A stretch of 64,000 bases of DNA from Paralvinella palmiformis. Lineage: Eukaryota; Annelida; Polychaeta; Terebellida; Alvinellidae. Position 1 is the first letter of the stretch, and the number at the start of each line of letters is the position of its first letter. The notes beneath the pieces were generated by a model, which was given only the letters and a program-made list of their open reading frames with translations, had not been told where the DNA came from and did not search any database. The position numbers and the translations under genes are program-made. The stretch is taken from NCBI GenBank assembly GCA_025642065.1, contig JAODUP010000316.1, positions 926,001 to 990,000 of the forward strand, in the 5' to 3' direction. Shown here one piece after another: positions 58,001-64,000 of the stretch.

Positions 58001-58169
58001 CAACAATCTGGTACGCAAGATGCTAATAGCTCGTTTTCATTGTATGGTGTATGTAGAGAATGGCGCCAGCCGTTTTTATGAAGAAGTGGTTCTTAAGGTT
58101 CGTCAATATCACCAGAATAAAAAGAAACTAATAAGTATGTTGGACAGAGATTTTCCCACACCAGATTAA
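38207..58169 (+). CDS. SWIM zinc-finger protein, ZSWIM4/5/6/8-like (16 coding exons)
   Basis: Coding exons are 38207-38354, 40509-40723, 43262-43394, 44908-45222, 47904-48075, 49192-49343, 49714-49858, 49995-50076, 50339-50442, 51438-51579, 51833-52055, 52499-52587, 55185-55460, 55681-55882, 56621-56736 and 57126-58169. Every junction keeps phase, giving 1185 codons plus stop. Family landmarks: SLLDLTAREV (89-98), VAFWAFP (122-128), a SWIM finger at C203/C206/C212/H214, METLSTL-SRDQLQK-type helix after it, then GIPDPTFG and TELIRSEEYRGAARVLVLI. These match NGAPDPTAG and the following repeat in ZSWIM4-8. Vertebrate ZSWIM8 is a substrate receptor of a Cullin-RING ubiquitin ligase; the first motif here sits where its Elongin-binding box lies, so an adaptor role is plausible but inferred. 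A basic segment (about 590-640) may be a nuclear signal. Too divergent to name the paralogue. Confidence 0.88.
38525..39305. repeat. dispersed CCNGGCAGCCNGG palindromic words
   Basis: ACCCGGCAGGCGGGTC, TCTGGCAGCCGGATC, ACCTGGCAGCCAGGTA, GGCAAGCCCAGCCGGGTC, CTTAGCCGGGTG and CAGCAGCCGGGTGA recur in ZSWIM-like intron 1. The first three are about 50 bp apart. Reads like a degraded tandem repeat. Confidence 0.55.
39632..39755. repeat. 31-bp minisatellite, four units
   Basis: GTTGTCCAAGATAGCTTGG begins at 39632, 39663 and 39694, and a diverged unit at 39725, so the period is exactly 31 bp. The - strand ORF across it is a product of the repeat. Confidence 0.85.
40509..40723 (+). CDS. ZSWIM-like coding exon 2 (N-terminal box)
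   Basis: Residues 50-121. SLLDLTAREVGKT and PPLDEALLRK align with ZSWIM8 LVELSAKQVAFH and PPVPEQLQLR, the region that holds its BC-box. Acceptor TTTATAG, donor GTTTAG. Confidence 0.85.
40889..40917. repeat. (TA)n microsatellite
   Basis: Pure TA run in ZSWIM-like intron 2. Confidence 0.9.
41146..41183. repeat. (TA)n microsatellite
   Basis: Pure TA run in ZSWIM-like intron 2. From here to 42478 the intron shows no recognisable element. Confidence 0.9.
42480..42665 (+). mobile_element. tRNA-derived SINE, family A, + orientation
   Basis: tRNA-like head CTGTGGTCTAGTTGGTAGTGC with B-box GAGTTCGAATCTC, then the family body (TCTGAAGGGTGTTTCATC, GTGCACAAAGGTGGCC) and a CATCAATCATCATC tail. Best-preserved copy together with that at 62.4 kb. 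Confidence 0.8.
42971..43030. repeat. (TA)n microsatellite
   Basis: Pure TA run of 60 bp in ZSWIM-like intron 2. Confidence 0.93.
43262..43394 (+). CDS. ZSWIM-like coding exon 3
   Basis: Residues 122-165: VAFWAFPTDEAKVKAYV, the family's IAFWSFPxxE block, through MWQVG. Acceptor TTCCACCAG, donor GTCAGT. Confidence 0.88.
43431..44844. mobile_element. TCCTGGAAAA-type repeat, split by a younger insertion
   Basis: The halves 43431-43587 and 44609-44844 match the two halves of the uninterrupted copy at 58697-59134 (TTGATTGTAGAAGAAAA; AAATAAAAGTGGGTGGATCAG; AATTTTGTCCTGGAAA; AATATTTCYTTGGCTGTGG). The element at 43588-44608 lies between them. Confidence 0.75.
43588..44608. mobile_element. hAT-like non-autonomous transposon, nested
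   Basis: Terminal inverted repeats CAGGGCCTGAAAAAT and, reverse-complemented, CAGGGCCAGAAAAAT. An 8-bp target duplication CTGGTATA/CTGGTACA flanks it (43580-43587, 44609-44616). 8-bp duplications and CAGGG ends are typical of hAT. About 1.02 kb, no transposase. The centre holds a further inverted-repeat unit (43797-44335). Confidence 0.8.
44908..45222 (+). CDS. ZSWIM-like coding exon 4 (SWIM finger)
   Basis: Residues 166-270. VSLAFERQHILSSTCSEC then WCAHVVAAVIYR. Zinc ligands are C203, C206, C212 and H214. Then TETLSTLSRDQLQKILQYA, as in the family (ESLSRLQRDQLQKFAQYL). Acceptor ATTTCAG, donor GTATGA. Confidence 0.93.
46010..47690 (+). pseudogene. LINE (L2/CR1-like) reverse transcriptase remnant
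   Basis: Reads SLTEVSKLILSSP, SYRPISNLSFIARVLEKA, FQPAYKQFHSTETA, LDLSTAFDTIDYSVLLDR, FSGVPQGSVLG, HLYADDTQVYISLS (YADD intact), LSDISGWMTNNKRRLNANKT, VRNLGVTFDSNFNF and SRLDYCNSLLYNI, over several frames. Ends near 47690 in a short ATT repeat. In ZSWIM-like intron 4, sense orientation. Most complete LINE here. Confidence 0.88.
47904..48075 (+). CDS. ZSWIM-like coding exon 5
   Basis: Residues 271-327, with EAGIPDPTFGRMEFANSDW, matching NGAPDPTAG...W in ZSWIM4-8. Acceptor TTGTTGAAG, donor GTGAGA; leaves in phase 2. Confidence 0.87.
48280..49110. mobile_element. DNA transposon with TATACTCG...TATAAGTC ends (copy 2), pogo/Tigger-like remnant
   Basis: Left end TACCATATATACTCGAGTAT and, reverse-complemented, right end TACCGTATATACTCGCATAC. 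Inside, + strand frames give ITKSFKKPSISKDLYGMEDG and a DTDKDDMYDD tail. That resembles the C-terminal FKKCGIS...DGTEDD region of pogo/Tigger-type DDE transposases. In ZSWIM-like intron 5. Confidence 0.68.
49192..49343 (+). CDS. ZSWIM-like coding exon 6
   Basis: Residues 328-378. TELIRSEEYRGAARVLVLIM aligns with REMLRMRDSNGARMLILM in vertebrates. Acceptor TTTTTCAG, donor GTCAGG. Confidence 0.87.
49714..49858 (+). CDS. ZSWIM-like coding exon 7
   Basis: Residues 379-426: helical, with FHDLCRFYAIVMVYIQ. Acceptor TGATTTCAG, donor GTGACT; phase 1 in, 2 out. Confidence 0.85.
49995..50076 (+). CDS. ZSWIM-like coding exon 8
   Basis: Residues 427-454: IPFPDIYKLKTSHWAELP then CFPKL. Acceptor TTAAACAG, donor GTAAAG. 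Short exon supported by phase and splice sites. Confidence 0.78.
50339..50442 (+). CDS. ZSWIM-like coding exon 9
   Basis: Residues 455-488: LLFYEPVAACKLQPATSVF. Acceptor TGTTTCAG, donor GTAATT; leaves in phase 2. Confidence 0.8.
50574..50597. repeat. short perfect inverted repeat (hairpin)
   Basis: Arms TGTTGTATGT and ACATACAACA around a TTTC loop; lies in an intron. Probably chance or an element end. Confidence 0.5.
51025..51205 (+). mobile_element. tRNA-derived SINE, family B, + orientation
   Basis: GATAGCACAGTGGTTAGAACA...GCTGTGGGTTTAAAT mark degraded A and B boxes. The body CTGTATTTGTGGGATGTTTT matches the copy at 56.2 kb, with an ACTC-repeat tail. In ZSWIM-like intron 9. Confidence 0.65.
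51438..51579 (+). CDS. ZSWIM-like coding exon 10
   Basis: Residues 489-536: ICILFARLEGYVKFGMN and a helical LLLHILLHLYRYAKK. Acceptor TTTTCAG. The donor GTCTCC is weak but keeps the frame. Confidence 0.8.
51833..52055 (+). CDS. ZSWIM-like coding exon 11
   Basis: Residues 537-610: helical start (IGEYIAQAISEMHQ), then a Ser/Lys-rich linker with VRGKRRSI. Acceptor TTTGTTTCAG, donor GTATTG. Confidence 0.82.
52499..52587 (+). CDS. ZSWIM-like coding exon 12 (basic linker)
   Basis: Residues 611-640: RKGKKGSGRSKGKVSARK, strongly basic, a candidate nuclear localisation signal. Acceptor GAAGTAG, donor GTAAGA. Confidence 0.78.
52890..53480. mobile_element. diverged repeat related to the core of the 43.6-kb element
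   Basis: TTGGATGGTTGAATCCAG, CCACATGTATGGAATCTCAG and AAGCTAAGATTCCATATACG also occur (with changes) at 43797-44335. Here a 3'-type end (about 53150-53182) is followed by a 5'-type end (about 53278), suggesting two adjacent partial copies. In ZSWIM-like intron 12. Confidence 0.55.
53500..55180. other. ZSWIM-like intron 12, remainder
   Basis: GTAAAACAAGTATTAAAAAA followed by CAATGGCCTTA (53966) recurs with changes at 50630. The rest shows nothing I recognise. A 91-codon - strand ORF at 54028-54303 lacks splice or family support. Confidence 0.35.
55185..55460 (+). CDS. ZSWIM-like coding exon 13
   Basis: Residues 641-732, with TELLLSYVMLALELGSFRT and a coiled QWLQYLEKNLSSYLQD. Preceded by an intron of about 2.6 kb that contains repeats. 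Acceptor TTTCTAG, donor GTCTGT. Confidence 0.83.
55681..55882 (+). CDS. ZSWIM-like coding exon 14
   Basis: Residues 733-799: VYPLVLLDAMCYKISSS and KWCCDVIHVLAALLKTLPD, helical-repeat-like. Acceptor GACGATAG, donor GTGAGT. Confidence 0.83.
56225..56395 (+). mobile_element. tRNA-derived SINE, family B, + orientation (degraded)
   Basis: TGTCACAGTGCAATAGTTAGA and CTGACTCATTCCTGTGTTTG with GTGTGATGTTTCCTTAAGGA align with the 51.0-kb copy. In ZSWIM-like intron 14. Confidence 0.6.
56621..56736 (+). CDS. ZSWIM-like coding exon 15
   Basis: Residues 800-838: KRVIQDKICSLTTIFLSLIQ. Acceptor TTTTCAG, donor GTGAGC. Confidence 0.82.
56918..56992. repeat. compound (CA)n(GA)n/(GACA)n microsatellite
   Basis: CA run passing into AGAG/ACAGAC runs, just upstream of the last ZSWIM-like exon. 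Confidence 0.85.
57126..58169 (+). CDS. ZSWIM-like coding exon 16 (long terminal exon)
   Basis: Residues 839-1185, one 1044-nt open exon ending SRFYEEVVLKVRQYHQNKK and SMLDRDFPTPD. Predicted to be mostly helical. Acceptor TTCCTAG. I cannot match this part to a named domain. Confidence 0.88.
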   Translation, partial: VLCQFRKLDSITTLIDIEDVVIKLCGLKCGKKLLQALVEFTLYAYKTGCPGPVSLLSTLRELLYSLCRKLGVSSLNLIPKNWPDTFSLRDIHDLIFLFEADIRQLDKPPKKVTDLILEVLGNCFPCTEQICDLLSFFQVGDTNHKKAVQMILKNRSAYHPDVLITVSREIFEKKKSEACEDHESDCMKLIEAALEQVKHFGSLSDTQVDLLCSVATGVSSRDISNNIPYKIIVSQFAKSCNQHPDMLVHMLQNMEKAGNSWLKHATPVTDALIPAYATHFCTKLCNCSNSSYNNLVRKMLIARFHCMVYVENGASRFYEEVVLKVRQYHQNKKKLISMLDRDFPTPD

Positions 58170-58590
58170 GACAAGTCTGTTCCTAAAACCTGTGTTTGTC
58201 TCGTGTTTTGCAGGTATTTCTACACATTTGTATTTTGTGTAAGCCCCACCATTGTTCATTCATTCCACCAAGGCAGCATTAATGTGCGTGGTATAAGACT
58301 TATCCAGTTTATGTATTCATTGCGTATTTCTTGATTATCAGTGTTGCAGTATATTAAGATTGAAGGTACACAAGTGTAAATACATTTATTTACACTGAGT
58401 TTCTGTTTTAGAAGTGAAGAATCTTCTGTGTTAGAATAGATGAATTGTGTTAATGAAATTTCAGATTTCCTTTCAAAAGTACATGAATATCATATGGACA
58501 TTTGTGTGAAAAAGGTTTGTCGTATGCACTACGTTTCATTTATTCATGTGTGATGTTAAGTGATGTAATAAATGAACTTGATTAAGGTGT
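58170..58590 (+). other. 3'UTR and poly(A) signal of the ZSWIM-like gene
   Basis: AT-rich and without ORFs. AATAAA lies at 58567-58572, about 400 bp past the stop. A repeat element starts about 100 bp further on. Confidence 0.5.
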
Positions 58591-58696
58591 AATCTTTCAA
58601 CATATGATATGCCTATGACAGTTGTATTTTTTGGTCCTAAATTCTCTATTTATATCATCTCTGCCTGACAGTTAAATTTTCATCAAATTAACTGAG

Positions 58697-59134
58697 CAGG
58701 GTTCCCATGTAACCTGGAAAATAACGGATTCATTTTCCAGGTCCTGGAAATATAATTTAATTTAACAAAATCAAGAAATGTTCTGGAAAAAATATTACCT
58801 TTGGAAAAATCCACTTAGAACAAAAAGAATCCTGTGAATAAATATTAAGCCTGCCTAAGAAAAATTTGATTGTAGAAGAAAAAAAGGACTGAAACATATT
58901 CTTGATAGTTAAACTTTAAATAAAAGTGGGTGGATCAGATAGCTAGATGGGATGAGGAAGAGGCTGTATCATAAAAATCTCAATAATCAATTATACATTG
59001 AATAAATAGTATTTGCTTTTTCGCACATATCTTGACATATTACCTTTAAATCTTGTATAATTTGTCCTGGAAAATGGTAATTTTGTCCTGGAAATATCTT
59101 GGAAAATAATATTTCCTTGGCTGTGGGAACCATG
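58697..59134. mobile_element. TCCTGGAAAA-type repeat, uninterrupted copy
   Basis: Inverted ends CAGGGTTCCCA and, reverse-complemented, CATGGTTCCCA. CTGGAAAATAA words occur near both ends. About 440 bp; no coding capacity. CAGGG ends suggest a hAT-type MITE, but I could not find a clean 8-bp target duplication. Confidence 0.65.
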
Positions 59135-61320
59135 ACTGTGTCAAGCAGGAACCGGGATAGAGTTTCAACAAAACATCAAAATTTTGTACTTCTAAGTAGG
59201 TGTTCTACATCTCAAATATAAAGAAGAACTGCATAATAAATTTTAGAGTTTGTTTTTAATCATTTCATTAGTCATCTAAAGAACATGAATAGTAGCTGAT
59301 ATAAACTTAGATCCTTGTGGGTTTAGGTTTGCAATACTGGACAGAGCCATGTTTTGGCTAGATGCTTCAACGTGTTTATGATCTTGACAGGTTTTTTTCT
59401 CTTCATTTCCTAAACTTTTATACATGTATAAGTAGCTTGCGAGAATTATGATGTCTTTCAATGATTCCTGTAATGAAGTACTGTAAGTAATTCTATATTA
59501 ATACATTTTGTGCTCATTAACACTGGTCAATTGGTAATTTGTATTGCACGAGCAAAGCAAATAAAATGGCCTTTTCAGAATATTTCAAAACATTCCTAAA
59601 TGTTTTTATTGAGCTATTTATCAAATACAGTAATGGAATGGAAAATCTACTGGCTCCTTGTTTGATTAATTTCGCATCAAATCTGATAACTTTCAGACAT
59701 TGATAGGTTCTAATTCATTATTTACATATTAAATTCACGATTGTGTCGTATGCATTTTTAATCAATAAATCCTGCACATACCACGATATTCAAACTTTTA
59801 TACGAAAAGTGATGTTAAACAACGATAAACCTTTTTGTTGCTGAATATTTATGGAGTTCTTTATCGGAGTATGAAAACCTTCCCCAATTTCTGATTAGAT
59901 ATGTAAGAGAACCCCCCCCCCCCACACACACACAAACGCATCAGGGTTTTAACGACCTCGCTAAATGATCATTTGCATTATGTTTTGAACCGTCATAACT
60001 GTATCCACATATGTTATTAACTATCCATAAAATGAGTACCCAATAAATGTAATAAATATAATTAAATACTTCGGTCACAAAAAGTGGGTCGATTACATTA
60101 GAACATTTTATTAACTTTTCACTAATTTTGCAGAAAGATTTAGTTTTACACACAGACACCGCAATACGATTGATGTTGAATCAACAAATTATGAAATAAT
60201 TACTGGGAACATTCGTGAAATAGAGTTCTTTGTAATCTTCAAGGATGATGCAAAACGAGACGAATTAATGGACTCCGATTGTGGATCCAAAACCTAATGC
60301 TATAAACTGGTTTTCTTGGTTTCTCACGTAACTAGAAACGTTATGACAAGCATGTTTTAATTTGGAATCGAACCATGCACCAGGCATTTTACTTAGGCTA
60401 ATAAATAGCAAAACAGTGAAAATAAATATACTTCGGGCAATATGAAACAATTGAATGTCATCTAAGTTTTGTTACAAATTAATTCGGTTTAAGTTGTATG
60501 TCATGAAGTTGGATATTTAATGGATGTCTATGTTTAATTTACATTTTCAGCACTTCATGTAATTTTTTGCTTTAATACAATCTTTTATCCGGTTGAAAAT
60601 CTCTCCCTTTGAAAATGTTACAAATAAGCACACAAGCTTTCTTTCTCTGTGTAAAGTGTTCTCAGTTATGCTAAACATAATATAGAGGGCCAATCATAAC
60701 GATTTCCATAGATCTTTCTGGAATCAGCCACTTTATATAGTATAAAGACAAGAATTCACATTTCTCTGATTAAGTCAGCACTTTTTCTTCCTTGCTATGT
60801 CAATTATAACTAAATATACTAAAATTGCTATTTATAGATAATTGCTTCCATTATTTTATCACTTCATATTTTAAAACTATTGAGCCAGCAATTCATTGAA
60901 ACCAGTAATATATGATAATAATTATATAGAAATTACTTTTAATTCAAAAGAAGACTTGATTAAACGATATTTGCAATTTATATAATGTAGTTTATCTTGA
61001 CCATGAGTTTGAGGCTTAGTACGTTATGATTTATACTGGAAGCGAATGTGTCTCTCGCTCTACAAGAATACTATAATTATACGTTCTGAGTAGTATAGCT
61101 GGTAGGTCGTGGCGATGTACACCTTCAGTTCATGGGATCTAATAATTTCTATTTGTGAGACGTATCCAGTCGATCATCTCACTAATCATATGTCCGACGT
61201 GTGATGAGAGCCGAGTATAAAAAATATCATCTCCATCACTATAGCGCTTTACATGCCGAGACGACTCTAAAGATAACCCGATTGCCCCATTTATCTCCGC
61301 TACTTCGAGAATCAGAAAGT
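59135..61320. other. intergenic DNA downstream of the ZSWIM-like gene
   Basis: AT-rich, with a C-run/(CA)n patch at 59912-59935. No ORF, RNA gene or element that I can support. Confidence 0.35.
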
Positions 61321-61339
61321 TTCTAACCCACAAACCAGA

Positions 61340-62080
61340 GTTTGGTACACTGACAGTAGCCAGGACAGTAGTGGTAGCACCTGTTCGGCGTTTTCTCTCC
61401 TGAAGAATCGGCCATATCAGGAAGACTCTGATATCACTACCATCACATTAATAGAACTGACTGCCCTTCTCCAGATACTCTGATGGTCTAGAACCCAGCG
61501 AACTCTCCACCAGACGATAGTCATACACACTGACTCATTGGCTGCTCTCCTCATCTTCCAAAAGCACACCCCTTCGACGTACCCAGAAACAGCCCGTCAA
61601 GTCTGGGATGAAGCCGAACATCTCAAACAACTAGCCATCCAGATTATTTTTCACTAGATACCAAGTTACGTCGGAATCTTCGGCAACGAAGAAGCTGACC
61701 GAATTGCCAATTTTGCCACAACCCTTGACACTATCCAGACATCTGAGCAAACCAGCGGAGCTCTAGGACGACAAATCCCAAATAGGATCAAGAAAATAAC
61801 AAATATACATTTCAGTGACTACTATACCACTTCTACTGGTATTTGGTACCTCAGCACTACCCTACAAGAACATAGGATTATGCCTAAATAGATTTATAGA
61901 TACCCAGCTCCGACTACTCGTATGTCAATCGTATTCGAAGAGTTTCAGTACTTCAGATAGAAACAACATATGCAATGTATGTCAAACCGTTTTGACCTGA
62001 CTAGGCCTACGGAATATTAGTCTAAATATTACATACAAACTACTCTCGCTTCGTCATTCCCTCCCGCAGAAGAGAAAGCA
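61340..62080 (+). pseudogene. LINE remnant carrying an RNase H domain
   Basis: Reads WYTDSSQDSSGS, TTITLIELTALLQI, then TDSLAALLIFQKHTPSTYP, RQVWDEAEHLKQLA and SYVGIFGNEEADRIANFATT. These are the four RNase HI blocks (TDxS, E near the first helix, TDS, and H/Y-VGI-GNEEAD). The His of SHVGI is Tyr here, and frameshifts are present. RNase H at the end of ORF2 marks I/Tad-type LINEs. Confidence 0.78.
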
Positions 62081-62295
62081 AAATATATATTAAGACGATC
62101 ATCCACAAGAGCATTTATCCCCCTCATCAGTTGACAACCATATGGCCTGCAGTAAACCCTTCATGGAGGTAACAAACCCCCTATAAGAGGCCGTTCCCTA
62201 TAGCGACTGTCTGGAGTATCAATTCCCCTTAACATGACAAGAACAGACAAGACTACAACCCCTTAGTGTGTACAAATAGGGCGAAATACATACAC

Positions 62296-62326
62296 ACACA
62301 CACGCGCGCGCGCACACACACACACA
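62296..62326. repeat. (CA)n(CG)n(CA)n microsatellite
   Basis: Alternating purine-pyrimidine run next to a SINE head. Confidence 0.85.
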
Positions 62327-62370
62327 GTATAATAACAGCAATACCATGTAGTATAACTTATTAACCCAAA

Positions 62371-62555
62371 CGGGTGTCTCCGTGATCTAGTTGGTAGCGC
62401 GCTGGACCACAGATACTGCCACCTGAGTTCGAATCTCGGCGCGGGCATATCTGAAGGATGTTTCATCTTTGACTTCGCTTCATTACCTTAGGATGTCGCT
62501 TGGCCCGTTTAGCCTACCATGTGCACAAAGGTGGCTGTAAAACACCAAGTATTAA
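62371..62555 (+). mobile_element. tRNA-derived SINE, family A, + orientation
   Basis: Head GTGATCTAGTTGGTAGCGCG, B-box GAGTTCGAATCTC, body CTTTGACTTCGCTTCATTAC and GTGCACAAAGGTGGCTGTAA. Near full length. Confidence 0.8.
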
Positions 62556-63905
62556 CTCAAATGAGAATTAGTTTTGTACCTTGCATACATTTGTACTACA
62601 TACATATTAGTGTATAGGTTAATGTGTGTTGTTTAAACACACAAATCATGTTTATCAGAAAATAGCCCTTAGTCTTTCGAAACGTATAAAAGGATAATTT
62701 ATTAAATCACCAGGCAATTTGTTATACATTCTGCACGTATACATACTCGTTAGTGTATTTGTTATAATACCAGATGGAACACGCAGGGTGACATGCGATT
62801 AATAATGACGACTTATAGTTTTTTTTGTATTTCATTTACAGAACCTGTGCAAACTGATTGTAATTAATTTAATGGGATTACTGTGAGGTGTTTTTTATTT
62901 GTTGATAGATATTAAATCTGTACTAATATGCGATGATGTAGAACGGCACTACATCCTCAGTAATAGATATATTATGGAACGGTTAAAGAGTGTTATGGAT
63001 ATCAAATGAATTTTTGAACTACATGGAAGATGCAGGAGTTGTTAACAACTATTATTGACATTTTCGGTGAAAAATCGTTACCTAGAATTGAACCCAGTTA
63101 TATATAACCACACAGTACTCAGTAGCTTATGAAAGTTTTCTGAATTGAGATATTTCTTTGGTCTTTTAGCATTCAGTAATAATTTCTTTTTATTATAACG
63201 TTTAATAACTAATGCTATTTCATTAGTTATTGATTACCGTAGATAACACAAGTTATCGACATGTATTTCATTTTCGTGACTGATGACGCTGCTCCATGTA
63301 TATACACATGATATTTTAATTAAAATTCGTTTTTAAATTTAAATTCGTTTGTAGACCTACCTACGTACGCATTCGAAATGGCCAATCAATTTAATGTCGG
63401 TAATATAGTTCGGTGATTTTAAGCCTGCATGTTCACAATATAGAAAGCCGTTCTATCACCATCTCGCCAAGAGTATAAATGAAATCTTTGACCTATTAAA
63501 TTACCGATTATTTCCGACAGATTGAAATTAATTACTGGACGAACACATGCACACATCGTAAGGAGGCGTTATGTCGCGCATGTCCTACTCAGTAATGTGA
63601 TAAAAGTGGGATTACTTCATTTCCTTCCTATCCGGTAAGATTACGCAGAATTGACCGGTAAGGTTGGAATTACTGCCATATCAGTGATTGAGATCAAGCA
63701 GTTCTAGAGTTTCTGAGATGCCGGTAGCATCATTTAATGAAATTACGTACACTAGAATCACGTATAATGAACACTCGTGGAACGGAACTAATATTTTAAT
63801 GAACACGGTAGAGGGACAAAAAACAACTAAGTGAATTGTAATTTATGTTGATCGATATCAGTTTTTTATAACCATTTCAAGATACAATTAGGCGATGAGC
63901 GATTG
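62556..63905. other. intergenic DNA, nothing recognised
   Basis: AT-rich; no ORF above noise and no repeat family match within the window. Confidence 0.35.
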
Positions 63906-63907
63906 AT

Positions 63908-64000
63908 GATGATAATGATAATTGGTGTTTTACGGCCACGTTTCTTCACATGGTAGACAAACGTCATGAAGCGAAGTCGAATATGAAACATCCTTCAGAT
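63908..64000 (-). mobile_element. tRNA-derived SINE, family A, - orientation, cut by window end
   Basis: Begins with the GATGATGATAATGATAATT tail, then GGTGTTTTACGGCCACG, GGTAGACAAACG, GAAGCGAAGTCG and GAAACATCCTTCAGAT: the family A body in reverse. The head lies beyond 64000. Confidence 0.72.

Overview
The window is AT-rich, repeat-laden animal nuclear DNA with small exons in long GT-AG introns. I think it comes from a lophotrochozoan, most likely a mollusc. That view rests on the mix of non-LTR retrotransposon pieces, tRNA-derived SINEs, MITE-like DNA transposons and long (TA)n/(CA)n microsatellites; it is inference, not an identification. No bacterial genes, operons, CRISPR arrays or rRNA are visible.

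Three spliced protein-coding genes can be rebuilt exon by exon, with reading phase carried across the splice sites. (1) HMGXB4 on the + strand, coding exons between 2806 and 15092, 669 codons: a lysine-rich N-terminal half, one HMG box and the conserved HMGXB4 C-terminus. (2) SSX2IP (ADIP/Msd1 family) on the - strand, coding exons from 27696 down to 17796, about 675 codons: coiled-coil centrosome/adherens-junction protein. One junction near its 3' end, between 19051 and 18533, is unresolved. (3) A SWIM zinc-finger protein related to ZSWIM4/5/6/8 on the + strand, coding exons between 38207 and 58169, 1185 codons. HMGXB4 and SSX2IP are tail to tail, with candidate poly(A) signals about 45 bp apart. 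SSX2IP and the ZSWIM-like gene are head to head across a repeat-rich interval of about 10 kb. An unassigned exon-like ORF with its own poly(A) signal lies in that interval at about 36.1 kb.

The rest is mostly decayed mobile DNA. It includes seven non-LTR retrotransposon remnants (reverse transcriptase at 1.3, 5.3, 12.6, 24.5, 33-34.8 and 46-47.7 kb; RNase H at 61.4 kb), a hAT transposase remnant at 0.65 kb, and a 1-kb hAT-like element nested inside another repeat at 43.6 kb. There are two related elements in TTAA sites at 8.3 and 10.4 kb, two copies of a palindromic-ended element at 3.9 and 48.3 kb, and two families of tRNA-derived SINE. Large microsatellites are scattered through introns and intergenic DNA.

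The three genes belong to unrelated cellular pathways (chromatin, centrosome/cilium, probable ubiquitin-ligase adaptor). Nothing in the sequence shows that they act together. I do not see a convincing undescribed multi-gene system. The items most worth following up are the altered zinc-ligand spacing in the SWIM motif, the orphan terminal exon, the nested hAT insertion and the SSX2IP splice conflict.
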